Below are positions 55,315 through 64,000 of a stretch of 64,000 nucleotides of DNA, piece by piece. The first letter of the stretch is position 1. The number at the start of each line of letters is the position of its first letter. The stretch is from Typha latifolia (Eukaryota > Streptophyta > Magnoliopsida > Poales > Typhaceae): contig CM034100.1 in NCBI GenBank assembly GCA_019914945.1, forward strand, positions 9,993,096 to 10,057,095, read 5' to 3'. The position numbers and the translations under genes are program-made. A model generated the notes under the pieces. That model was not told the origin of the DNA. It did no database searches and worked only from the letters and a program-made list of their open reading frames with translations.

Positions 55315-55770
55315 ATGAAATTTAACCCTAGGGTATCCAGCTCCCGCCGCAAGTGCCGCAAGGCCCACTTCACGGCCCCTTCGAGCGTCCGGCGCGTGCT
55401 GATGAGCGCTCCGCTCTCCACCGAGCTCCGAGCCAAGTACAACGTCCGCTCGGTCCCCGTCCGCAAGGACGACGAGGTCCAGGTTGTTCGTGGCACCTTC
55501 AAGGGCCGTGAAGGCAAGGTGGTGCAGGTGTACCGCAAGAAGTGGGTCATCCACATCGAGCGCATCACACGCGAGAAGGTGAACGGGTCGACCGTCAACG
55601 TCGGGATCAACCCCTCCAAAGTCATCGTCACCAAGCTTAAGCTTGATAAGGATCGGAAAGCCCTTCTTGAGCGCAAGGCCCGTGGACGTGCCGCCGACAA
55701 GGCGAAGGGAAAGTTCTCCGCCGATGAGGTTGCCGCCGCCGCCGCACCTTCTCTCCAGGAGATCGACTGA
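55315..55770 (+). CDS. RPL26: 60S ribosomal protein L26 (uL24)
   Basis: 151-residue cytosolic large-subunit protein that binds 5.8S/25S rRNA near the exit tunnel. The start [19 protein letters not shown] is the invariant eukaryotic L26 N-terminus. A KOW domain is visible at about residues 48-85 ([20 protein letters not shown], then [12 protein letters not shown]). The conserved [20 protein letters not shown] and [14 protein letters not shown] follow, then an acidic, Ala-rich tail ([15 protein letters not shown]) typical of plants. Length is close to the plant norm of about 146. It is a single exon, as in other plant RPL26 genes, and intact. The ATG in CCAACCATGAAA follows a pyrimidine-rich leader with a telo box, so expression should be coordinated with other ribosomal genes. 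Confidence 0.98.
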   Translation: MKFNPRVSSSRRKCRKAHFTAPSSVRRVLMSAPLSTELRAKYNVRSVPVRKDDEVQVVRGTFKGREGKVVQVYRKKWVIHIERITREKVNGSTVNVGINPSKVIVTKLKLDKDRKALLERKARGRAADKAKGKFSADEVAAAAAPSLQEID

Positions 55771-57794
55771 TGAGATGCTGTGGGTTGGTGATATTTTTGC
55801 TTAACTAGTCCTTTTGCTATTTCGAATTAGGGTTTAGTTCTGTTGTTTGAGAAAAGGAAGAAAAAAAAGAAGGATTTGGATTGGTTAGGGTTTTGGACTA
55901 TTTTGGGCTGTTCTCTAAGATATGGTACTTGCTGCGAACTATTATTAATTCGATTATAATATGAGAAATGGTTCTTTATAGCCGTCTACTTCTTGCTGAT
56001 CAGTGTTCACTTCCTCTGTGTTGTACCTTCTTGCCAATGCTTGATGTGGAAAACTCATGGTAAGGTGGAATGAGGTTGGAAATTTACAAATTTCTTGGTT
56101 GTTACAGAGGACCAAGTTAGACATATTGGTGTTGTAGTAATATACTTTTGTAGGGCTTTATTTTGACTAAAAAAATAGATCTTGGGTTTGTACAATGTGG
56201 AGCTAGTTATTTAAATCGTTGTTAGTCAGGTGTGATTTTCCTACTCAGCCTTGTTCTTTGATGTGAGTAGTTATCTCATCTTTTAATAGACAAATTCTTG
56301 CTCTTATTTCAAACTTGGTTTGTTGGACTGTGAAGCAGTTGATTCAGTTGAATACTCAACTATTTAGCTATAAGAACGCTATAGTCTTCAAAATTTTCAA
56401 AGCCCTTGGGAGGGAGGTTTAGAATTACTTTTTTTTTTTAATATGGTGCTCGCTCATACTTGTGCATCGATTAACTCCTGTAGGTCATTTAGTGCTGCCT
56501 ACCGTCTTTTTGTACTTGAAAGTGTAATTCCTTTAAGTGTTCTATGTTTCAAAGCATTATCTTTATACGTAGTTTACTATATTTTTGCTACATTCACTCA
56601 TATTGGCTCTTGTTATATGCGCATATTTGTAAATAGTTTATTGTACGTTTTGTCTTGTTTGCTAATTGATTTCAGTTGGTGGGGGATTAAAAATGCCTAA
56701 TAAATTATATAGAACAGATTGACATCTAAAAGGGGTCAAAGACCTATCATTCAGTGCATCATCATTGTTCAGCATAGTAGTTAAACACTTGTGTTTGCAA
56801 GATGCATTATTCAGTGAATGCAATTATCTTCCACCTAGAAATTTCACAAAGTAAGATCTGGTCGTTGTTATTAAGAGGATACGATTGATTGGAAGTTTGG
56901 AACACACTATTGTTGACATAACCTTGTTTAGTCTGTACTATATGGTTGTTGAGTTGATGGAGATCGAGATGGTTTTTGCACTTATGTGCGGCTTTGGAAG
57001 AAATATGATGTGCGACGAAGAATATATCTTGTCAAACAATAGCTTGGATGCAACTCTTCTTTTATGTTGATCAATTCAATCCTTCCCAGATCTGAATTTG
57101 CTATTAGATTGAATTAGTTGAGGCCTAGAATGATGTATGTGGTTTCATTTCATTGTTGGGTCAAGTTGGTTTTCATTTGGCATTGTTTTGGATTTTAGTT
57201 TGAGATTATTAGAGACTATTAGGTTTTATCCTGGTTTATTTGAAATAAGATGTATAATTCAAGTCCAAACTAGTCGTAATAGGAATTACAATTTCTATTT
57301 ATGGTATATTATTGTTGATCTTAAAACAAAGAAGAGTGCAGAAGCTTTCCCCAATTTCTTCGTGTGAATTGTGGGATGACGGGTTGTGAAACTCTTTGGA
57401 CCGAATTCAGTTATTTCTTTTATAATTTTTCTTGATCTTTGCTGTTCTTTGAGGTTCAGCACTGTAGCATCATAATATTTGTAGTTCTTAACATACTGAG
57501 AACCTACAAAGCGACTGAGTGTGGATTTTGAAATGGATCTTAATGAACTAATAAAAAGGATAGTATTTTAACTCATGGTAACTATTTTGACTTCTTTGGA
57601 ATATTATTAGTTACTTGACTACTATATTATCTTTTTAGTGCTGAATTTTGTTTTACTTCTATCTTTACATTTTACAATTTGCATCTTATATAGTGTAGGA
57701 ATATTCTCTCAGCATATCATAGGTTCATTGCATGTTAATTTGTGTGGGCATTTGATTCATATGCATTAGGTCTGACTCTTACATTGATCTACAT
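55771..57794. other. RPL26 3' region and intergenic DNA
   Basis: The 3' UTR is followed by AT-rich spacer. Short frames here have no recognisable domain or codon signal. Nothing else identified. Confidence 0.5.
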
Positions 57795-58106
57795 CATATT
57801 TGGTGTTAAGCTTAGGTTAGGTTTCCTGACCACCCATTCTGTACTATTTTACAGAAGTAATATGACTGATATGTTGCATGATCTAATTCAAGGTTATTGT
57901 TTTAGACAGTGAGGTTAAAGAATTTTTTATTGCAGACACAAAAACTTCACATATTTGGTGTTAAGCTTAGGTTAGGTTTCCGTGACCACCCATTCTGTAC
58001 TATTTTATAGAAGTAATATGACTGATATGTTGCATGATCTAATTCAAGGTTATTGTTTTGGACAGTGAGGTTAAAGAATTTTTTTATTACAGACACAAAA
58101 ACTTCA
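57795..58106. repeat. Direct tandem duplication, two units of about 156 bp
   Basis: Unit 1 is 57795-57949 and unit 2 is 57950-58106. Both run CATATTTGGTGTTAAGCTTA to CACAAAAACTTCA and differ at only about five positions (for example TTTCCTGACC and TTTCCGTGACC). This is a recent local duplication in non-coding DNA. Confidence 0.95.
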
Positions 58107-58139
58107 TGATGCTCCCGAGCCTAAGATGATCCTACTATC

Positions 58140-58812
58140 TATTACGAATCGGCTTGATCAGATCTGTAACGGTTCTGGACCGATTTGAGATCGTGATTTT
58201 CGAAGAGAATTTTGGAGGATTTAGTTGTTGGATATTGTTGAATTTTGGATATGTTGTCGCCCTTGAAGAGAGCTTTCCAATGAATCTAAGATCGTAATAT
58301 TTGAATGGCTAAATCTTGAGATATCAGTCGAATAGTGACCGAAGGTCGGATGAATCCTAACTTGTTAGCCGTTATTCCTTCAATGGCTAGATAGGTGCTA
58401 GTAGAGTTCTTTTGGTGTGAAGGGGAGAAGTTAACTGTAGAAGAAGGGGATTAGGAGATAGAGAAAGTCGATCAAGGACTTCGGCAGTGGAAGAAAGGAG
58501 GTGGGAGAGCGCGCTAATGGCTAGATCAAGAAAGAGGGAGATAAGGGCAACAATGTTGTTCGATTATTCAGAATAATTTTAATTAGAGTTTCCTACACAT
58601 ATTTATAGAGACTCAGCCTTTTGATCCAAACAACCAAATTAAAATCCTAAAAAATTAAAAGTTCGCGTCGTGGTTTGTTCGAACGTGCAAATTCCATTCT
58701 CTGTCTTTACGAACGCATGTAGGCGTTCGAATGAGTGTGTTCGAACGTGGGCTATTTGGTACATTTATGGTAGTGGGCTGTTTGGTGCATTTATGGCCCA
58801 ATACAAAACTCA
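58140..58812 (-). repeat. Family D gypsy LTR
   Basis: Matches the short LTR piece at 60182-60293 (for example GTAACGGTTCTGGACCGATT and GTAACGGCTCCGGATCGGTT). Minus-strand TATA box at 58602-58608 with a small palindrome array upstream of it (58675-58745, including GTTCGAACGT). The internal joint at 58813 falls in the gag knuckle. Confidence 0.75.
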
Positions 58813-60181
58813 CGTCGCAATAGAAGCATAGACTCTTCTAGTGCCGATCTTCAATGTCCGCTGGTAGGAGGCGTCGACCTATCAACCTTGGTTGGTCCTT
58901 AGGGTTTGGCTCGGTTCGAGGTGGGGTTGGCCCGCTTGGAGTTGGCCGAGCTTGTCCCGAATATGGCATACTTGAGGTTGGCGGTCTTAGGTTGCTCTAT
59001 GCGTTTGATCCACGGTTGTCGACTCCAATGTGGTTCAATTTGGTCGGTGTATTGCCTTCAACTCTCGTATCATTTCCTCCATCATTTGTGCTGCTGAAAA
59101 GGCCTTTAGCAAGGTGGTAGGACGAGTAGCTTTGACTTCCGCTTGGATATTACGACAAAGCATGAAAACGAAGGTGCTTTTGAGAGCAGAGTACGACCAC
59201 CCGTGGACTCGATTACTAATTCTTTCGAACTCCTCTTGGTAGGCTGTCTTTTGGGTTAGCTTCATCAAGGTGGCTTGGAAGTCTTCATAGTTGAAGTGTC
59301 CGAAACGCACACAAAGCGCATTGAAAAACTCCTCCCAAGTAGTGAAGGCGCATGTGAATGATGTGCTGCTTGAAACTGCCTCACCGCTACGTCTTCAAGG
59401 TGGAATGAGTTCAGAAGCACATTTTGGTGGTCAGGTGTCCCTTAATAGGTGAAGAATTGCTCCGCTCTATAGATCCAATCCAAGTGGTCACCCCCGCTGA
59501 ATTTAGGAATCAACTTGAACGGTTCGGGTTTCTAGGATTTGATTGCTTCTGATCTCGCATCCTCGGTGAATCGGCTCATATTGCTGGACCCTTGGTTGAT
59601 ATGGGGGCTCCTCCTACTCCTCCCAAGGTTCCTCCTCTGGGTAAGGGGCCATGGGAGCCCTCTGATACAAGGGCGGCAAATCGGCGCGGCGCCCTTGCGG
59701 TTCGGCGCGTTGCTGCCATGGTGCAGCCAAGATCGGTCCTTGCTGGACCCGATCATATGGTAAGGGACGATCCTCTAGTCTTCGATAATGTTCACGAGGT
59801 GGAGGTTGACGATCTTGTTGGGCAGCAACCAATGGTGGAGCCACAAAAGCCGCAACCCTCGCTAGTTCTTCCTTGTTGTTTCCAGGCAGGATGCCATCTT
59901 GATTATCTTCCCCACGATTGATACGCTCAAGTGTATGCCTTGGAAGATTTTGGTTCATGTCCATTAGGGTTGCTTTGATCTCTAACATCGTTTGTGCCAC
60001 AAGCGCCAGGGTTTGCGAGAGATCTGGAGGGCCTTCCGTTCGTCCTCACAAACTCTGTGGGGATGGCGATCTTGACGGAGCCATGTGGTTCATCTCCATG
60101 CCTTGGTCGCTCACTTACTTAGCTGCCTTCAATCTTGTTGTAGCCATGACGGTTTGAGGATCGTTGGGTCTAACATCAGTT
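58813..60181 (-). pseudogene. Family D gag only
   Basis: From the right: N-terminal gag reading MAQTMLEIKATLMDMNQNLP (59614-60000), a Pro/Arg-rich part, then the gag core VRFGHFNYEDFQATLMKLTQ and TAYQEEFERISNRVHGWSY (59035-59310), ending at a knuckle start KSLCFYCD at about 58813. Everything after the knuckle (protease, RT, integrase) is missing. A degenerate PBS complement precedes the LTR piece at about 60150-60181. Confidence 0.78.
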
Positions 60182-60293
60182 GTTATGAACCTGGTTTGAT
60201 CCAATCGTAACGGCTCCGGATCGGTTTGAGGTTGTGTCTTTCGAAAGAAACTTCAGAAGATCTAGCCGTTGGATCTTCCTGAATTTTGGATCA
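60182..60293 (-). repeat. Family D 5' LTR fragment
   Basis: Only the last 112 bp (sense) of the LTR. It matches the end of the D LTR at 58140-58250. Confidence 0.7.
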
Positions 60294-61983
60294 TCTATCG
60301 GTTAGGCTGAGCCGTTGGTGCAGTCTGAGTCGGGGCAGATGCTGTATCTAGTGGGCCGTGGGTTTGGGCCGCCTTTCTTCTCTCCTTCGTGCAGATCTGG
60401 TTCAGTTGATCCAACTTGGACTCCATCAGAATAGCTAAGGAGAAGGTCTCTTCAGAAGTAGTGGGCCTCAAAGCCTTGACCTCAGCTTGAATATCAGGCC
60501 TAAGCCCACTAATGAAGGTACTCTTTAGGGCCGAGTCAGACCAGTTAGTGACTCAGTTGCATATCCACTCGAACTCTTCCCGGTAAGCTCGAACTATTGT
60601 TGACTAAGTCAGCTTAGTCAACATGGCCTAAAAGTCCTCGTAACTGAGTCGAACCGATCGCGCACAAATCGCATCCACAATGTCCTGCCAAGACTCAAAT
60701 GGTCGAGTCCGCGAAGCCGACTAGTACCACCTAATCGCCACGTCCTCCAAGTGAAATGAGGCTAGCTTGGACCTTCGATTGTCGGGCGTGCCATGGTACG
60801 TGAAAAACTGCTCCGCTAGATAGGTCCAATCTAGCGGGTCTCCTCTAGAAAATTTTAGAAAATCAAGCTTGATGGTTCGAGCATGGATCCCAAAATGTGG
60901 TCTGTCATCACGACCGAAGTGACCTCGGGGTCGAGGCTGGTCTCGTGGGTCATAGGCCCACGGGTTTGGGTCATGTCGCCCCTGAGTTGCACGTGGGTTC
61001 GGCTCATTCTGACGACGCAGGCCCACCGGTTCATTCCACCATTCATCCTCGGGCTCGTACTCGTGCTCAAGGTATTGTTCATGGGTTCCAAACTGGTTCG
61101 CACGAGGTGGTCGAACCAGTCCGCAAAAATTTGGCATGCCTTGAAAGTTGTGCGCTTCATCTCTTTCATTCCAATAACCTAACCCTAGGGCTGAATTTGG
61201 AATTCGGCCTAGGGGTGCCGCCACTAGGTGCATGGGGGGCGGCGGCGGCTGGGCTTGGTCGGGGATCATCGGCAGTCGACCCTTGGCTGGTTCTCGCGGT
61301 GGGGAAACAGCGGTGAGCGGTAGTGGAGGGCCAAACTCGAGCTCATGCTCGAGCTGTTGCAGCGACGGTCCTGGTGTGTCGCCGGCTAGTCCACCGACCC
61401 CCGACGGCTGCGGAAGGGACCAGTGGCCCCACTGCAATGGAGCAGTGGCCGCGAAAAGCTGCGGCGGAGCTACCCCGACTAAGGGGTAGCTTCCCACGGC
61501 TGTGGCTGTCGGGTTTGGCTACCCGACGGTCGTCGGCGGCCACCACTGGGGAGGTTTGCAAGGCCGGAGGGGTCCCTACCGCGGTCGGAGGAGGGGTTGA
61601 GGCCTCGATTTGGGCCAGCTCATCTCCTCCCTCACGGGTTGATAATGGTGGCTGCGTTTGGCTTTGTCCCATTGTGGTCGGTGGTGCTGGCAACGCAGGT
61701 CGGTGGAGGGCGGCTAGTAAGGCCTCCATCAAGGTCTGGATTAAGTCTTTGAGGGCAGTTTGGATCTCCTTCGCGTTCTCCTTCAACTCGACCGAAAATG
61801 CTTTAAAATAAGCGTTTGCCCACGCCGGTGGCTCGTCATCGACCATTGCTGGGATTGGAGGGCGTGCTAGATCAACTCCTATAGGAATGGAGATGAGATC
61901 ATCGTCCTCCATGGTCGATGCCTCCTCGTTGGCCCTAGAACGCGTGTTAACCATCTTCCAAGGAATGTCGACTCTGATACCAA
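60294..61983 (-). pseudogene. Family E gypsy gag with leader
   Basis: Starts MVNTRSRANEEASTMEDDD at 61954. Coiled-coil-like ANAYFKAFSVELKENAKEIQ follows, then after a frameshift near 61400 a Pro/Gly-rich linker and the gag core IKLDFLKFSRGDPLDWTYLA and SKLASFHLEDVAIRWY (to 60721). The rest, to 60294, is in pieces. The PBS complement (CTCTGATACCAA) is at 61972-61983. Confidence 0.82.
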
Positions 61984-62611
61984 TGTTACGGACCAGATCT
62001 GGAACGATCCGTCCGTTGGATGATTATGAAATTTTAGGTGGAGGTAGCCTCTGAGGATTCTAATGGCTCTGGTTTCACCTAAATCGGAGGTTGAGATGAA
62101 AAGATAAAATATAATAGTGGAGATAGATCAGAGAGGGCAGAATAGTAATTTCTGACGTTGTGGCGGTCGTCGGAGGGTGGTGGACGACCAAGGGTGGTGG
62201 TGGACGGCCGTGTAGTAGGGTGGCTGCCGGAGGTAGGAGGTGGCTAGGGTTTGAAAGCTTGAAGGGGATCTACGGTTATGATCTACTCCTATGAAGATAA
62301 AGGCAATCCAACGGTTAATGTAAAAAGATAAGGACGAGAATAATAACTGGCTAAACTCAAAATTCTCTCAATGATGATTTTTATCAACTCATGTTCACCG
62401 CTATTTATAGGAGTAAAATTCCTAACAGATCGGATCCACATGCGGATTATCCGATTTATTTAAAATTCAAAATAGAAAGATAAAACTAAGTAACTAATCT
62501 CTAGCGGATTATCCGATTTATTTGAAATTCAAAATAGAAAGATAAATCTAAATAATTAATTTGACTCGACTCGACTTGACTCAACTTAACCCGTATGGTC
62601 GGATCGTAACA
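61984..62611 (-). repeat. Family E LTR (5' LTR), 628 bp
   Basis: TGTTACGGACC to GATCGTAACA. Minus-strand TATA box (TATAAATAG) at 62401-62410. A 62-bp-period duplication (GCGGATTATCCGATTTATTT at 62442 and 62504). It lacks the GCGTTCGAACGC array. It inserted in the integrase of element F. Confidence 0.87.
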
Positions 62612-62803
62612 ATCTACCACTACCGTGATCACAGAATGTCCTCTAGCCTTGGGTAGATCGTCGATGAAATCTGTGGCGACATCCTCCCAAATCTTCATTA
62701 GAATCGAAAGTTGTTGTAGCAAGCCGGCAAGTTTTGCCGATTTCGTCTTCGCTCTTTGACACACCTTGCAAGCCTTGACGTAGGCTTGTACATCTTTCTT
62801 CAT
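62612..62803 (-). pseudogene. Element F integrase start
   Basis: Reads MKKDVQAYVKACKVCQRAKT and KIWEDVATDFIDDLPKARGH (zinc finger, then the first catalytic D). Cut by the E LTR after VITVVVD. Confidence 0.85.
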
Positions 62804-63923
62804 TCTAGCCCATGTGCAACTCTAGCTCAACCATTCATAGGTATGCAACACCCCCTCATGTTTAGCCATAGGGGTGTCATGGAAGTGGCGCACCAACTCC
62901 AAGCACAAGTGACAGTTAGGTGGAACAATTATCTTGCCTTTGTCCACTAAGAGTCCGTCCTTCACCATAATTCCTTGCATAGAGCTGGGATCTTTAGTAA
63001 GGTCGTCCAACATCTTCATACTGTCTAGATCTTTCTTGGAGGCCTCCCGCAACAAGTTGGAAAAAGGAAAATCCGGCGCCGAAATCGCTGCCAAGTTGGC
63101 TAGATTCGGGCGCCTTGATAAGGCATCGACGGAGCTATATTCGGTCGCCTTCTTGTACACCAACTCGCAGTCGTATCCAAGTAGCTTGGACACCTACCTT
63201 TGCTGGGCTGGTGTTTATGCGCTGCTTAAGGAAGTATGGCAAATCGTGAACATCGCCCAATGAGATAAGGCCTCCAATTGGTGATAGCATGGATGATGGC
63301 GAGCATCTCCCTTTCATAAATGGATAGCAGCTGTGAATATTCAAAAAGAGCCTTGCTCATGTAAGCCATGGGTCTACTCTCTTTTATCAAAACAACCCCA
63401 ACGCTGACTCCGGACGCGCCGCACTCAATGGTGAACAGACTGGTGAAATCGGCTAAAGCAAGGACCAGTGCTAAGATCATTGCCTTCTTCAAAGCTTCAG
63501 ATGCTTCCGTTGCTTTGTCTGTCCATGTGAATGCACCCTTCCACAGTAAGGCCATGAGGGGAGCTACAACCTTGGCATAGTTCACCACAAACCAATGATA
63601 GTAGTCGATTAAGCCTAGGAAGCTGTATAGCTCCTTGATAGTCTTGGGCAGCGACCATTCCACCATGCATTTGATCTTCTTGGGGTCAGCTTCCAGGCCA
63701 TCTTTAGATATGATGTGGCCTAGGTAGTCGACCCTTTGCTGCCCCCATGAATACTCGGAGTCCTTGGCCTTCAATTTATGTTGCTGCGATAGGCCAAGTA
63801 CCGTCCCAAGATGTTGCAAGTGCTCCTTCCATGTGCGACTGTATACCAATATATCATCAAAGAATATCAGCACATATTGCCTCAAATGATGCTTAAAGAT
63901 ATCATTAATTAAGCTCTGAAAGG
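62804..63923 (-). pseudogene. Element F RNase H and reverse transcriptase
   Basis: RT end with intact FFDDILVYSRTWKEHLQHLG, VDYLGHIISKDGLEADPKKI and LYSFLGLIDYYHWFVVNYAK. RNase H reads FTSLFTIECGASGVSVGVVL and YEREMLAIIHAITNWRPYLI, then DALSRRPNLANLAAISAPDF. Frame breaks at about 63226 and 63193. Cut on the right by a B LTR inside the sequence encoding TFQSLINDIF. Confidence 0.88.
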
Positions 63924-64000
63924 TGATATGCTACGGAATGATTCTTTCAAGATCTGGATTTATTGCATGAAGCAGTCCATGCAATCGAGGAAAAATATTC
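63924..64000 (-). repeat. Family B LTR, left end, truncated by window
   Basis: TGATATGCTACGGAATGATT and on, matching the left ends of the other minus-orientation B LTRs. Confidence 0.85.

Noticed and set aside
55201..55700. Minus-strand frames of 117-163 residues over RPL26
   Set aside because: Antisense shadows of a conserved ribosomal protein gene with a clear promoter on the plus strand.
58135..60299. CTATC on both sides of element D as a target duplication
   Set aside because: The right copy is offset by a base or two from the LTR fragment end, and that LTR is truncated, so the match may be chance.

Overview
This is nuclear DNA of a flowering plant. It contains two ordinary intronless genes, a CML27-type calmodulin-like protein (7.7-8.2 kb, + strand) and cytosolic ribosomal protein L26 (55.3-55.8 kb, + strand), in a bed of nested LTR retrotransposons. 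The CML gene is GC-rich and becomes less so toward its 3' end, a trend common in monocots. That is suggestive only, and I cannot name the species.

Layout. 1-2811: the 3' half of a Ty3/gypsy element (called family A here), which interrupts a Tekay/Del-type chromovirus whose integrase and chromodomain follow at 2812-3706, then that element's long LTR to about 6.4 kb. 6.4-8.8 kb: gene island with the CML gene. 8.8-18.5 kb: three interleaved gypsy copies, called C, B1 and B2. B1 has its own solo LTR inserted in gag, and B2 carries a 51-bp shrunken family A LTR. 18.7-37.1 kb: one Tekay-type LTR (called T) split by two later insertions, each with perfect 5-bp target duplications: a 9,968-bp SIRE-like Ty1/copia element (TAAAT) and a 5,258-bp family A element (TACTA). 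37.7-39.35 kb: a DNA transposon with terminal inverted repeats and an 8-bp target duplication, itself holding a family A solo LTR. 39.4-46.3 kb: family B wreckage in which the pol region appears twice. 46.3-52.2 kb: two T LTRs head to tail. 52.2-53.6 kb: family B remnants. 53.6-58.1 kb: gene island with RPL26. 58.1-64 kb: three more gypsy fragments, called D, E and F, and the start of a B LTR.

The most striking unexplained structure is a GC-rich palindrome, CGCGTTCGAACGCG and close variants, clustered just upstream of the TATA box in the LTRs of gypsy families A, B, C and D and also of the copia element. It appears again inside the copia element ahead of its extra 3' reading frame. Each full copy holds two head-to-head CGCGTT hexamers, the plant rapid stress response element bound by CAMTA factors. 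A second recurrent oddity is copies of the tRNA-iMet primer binding site (PBS) built into the LTR ends in tandem, at different copy numbers in different insertions of families A and B.

All family assignments come from reading motifs in translations and comparing copies within the window by eye. No database search was possible.
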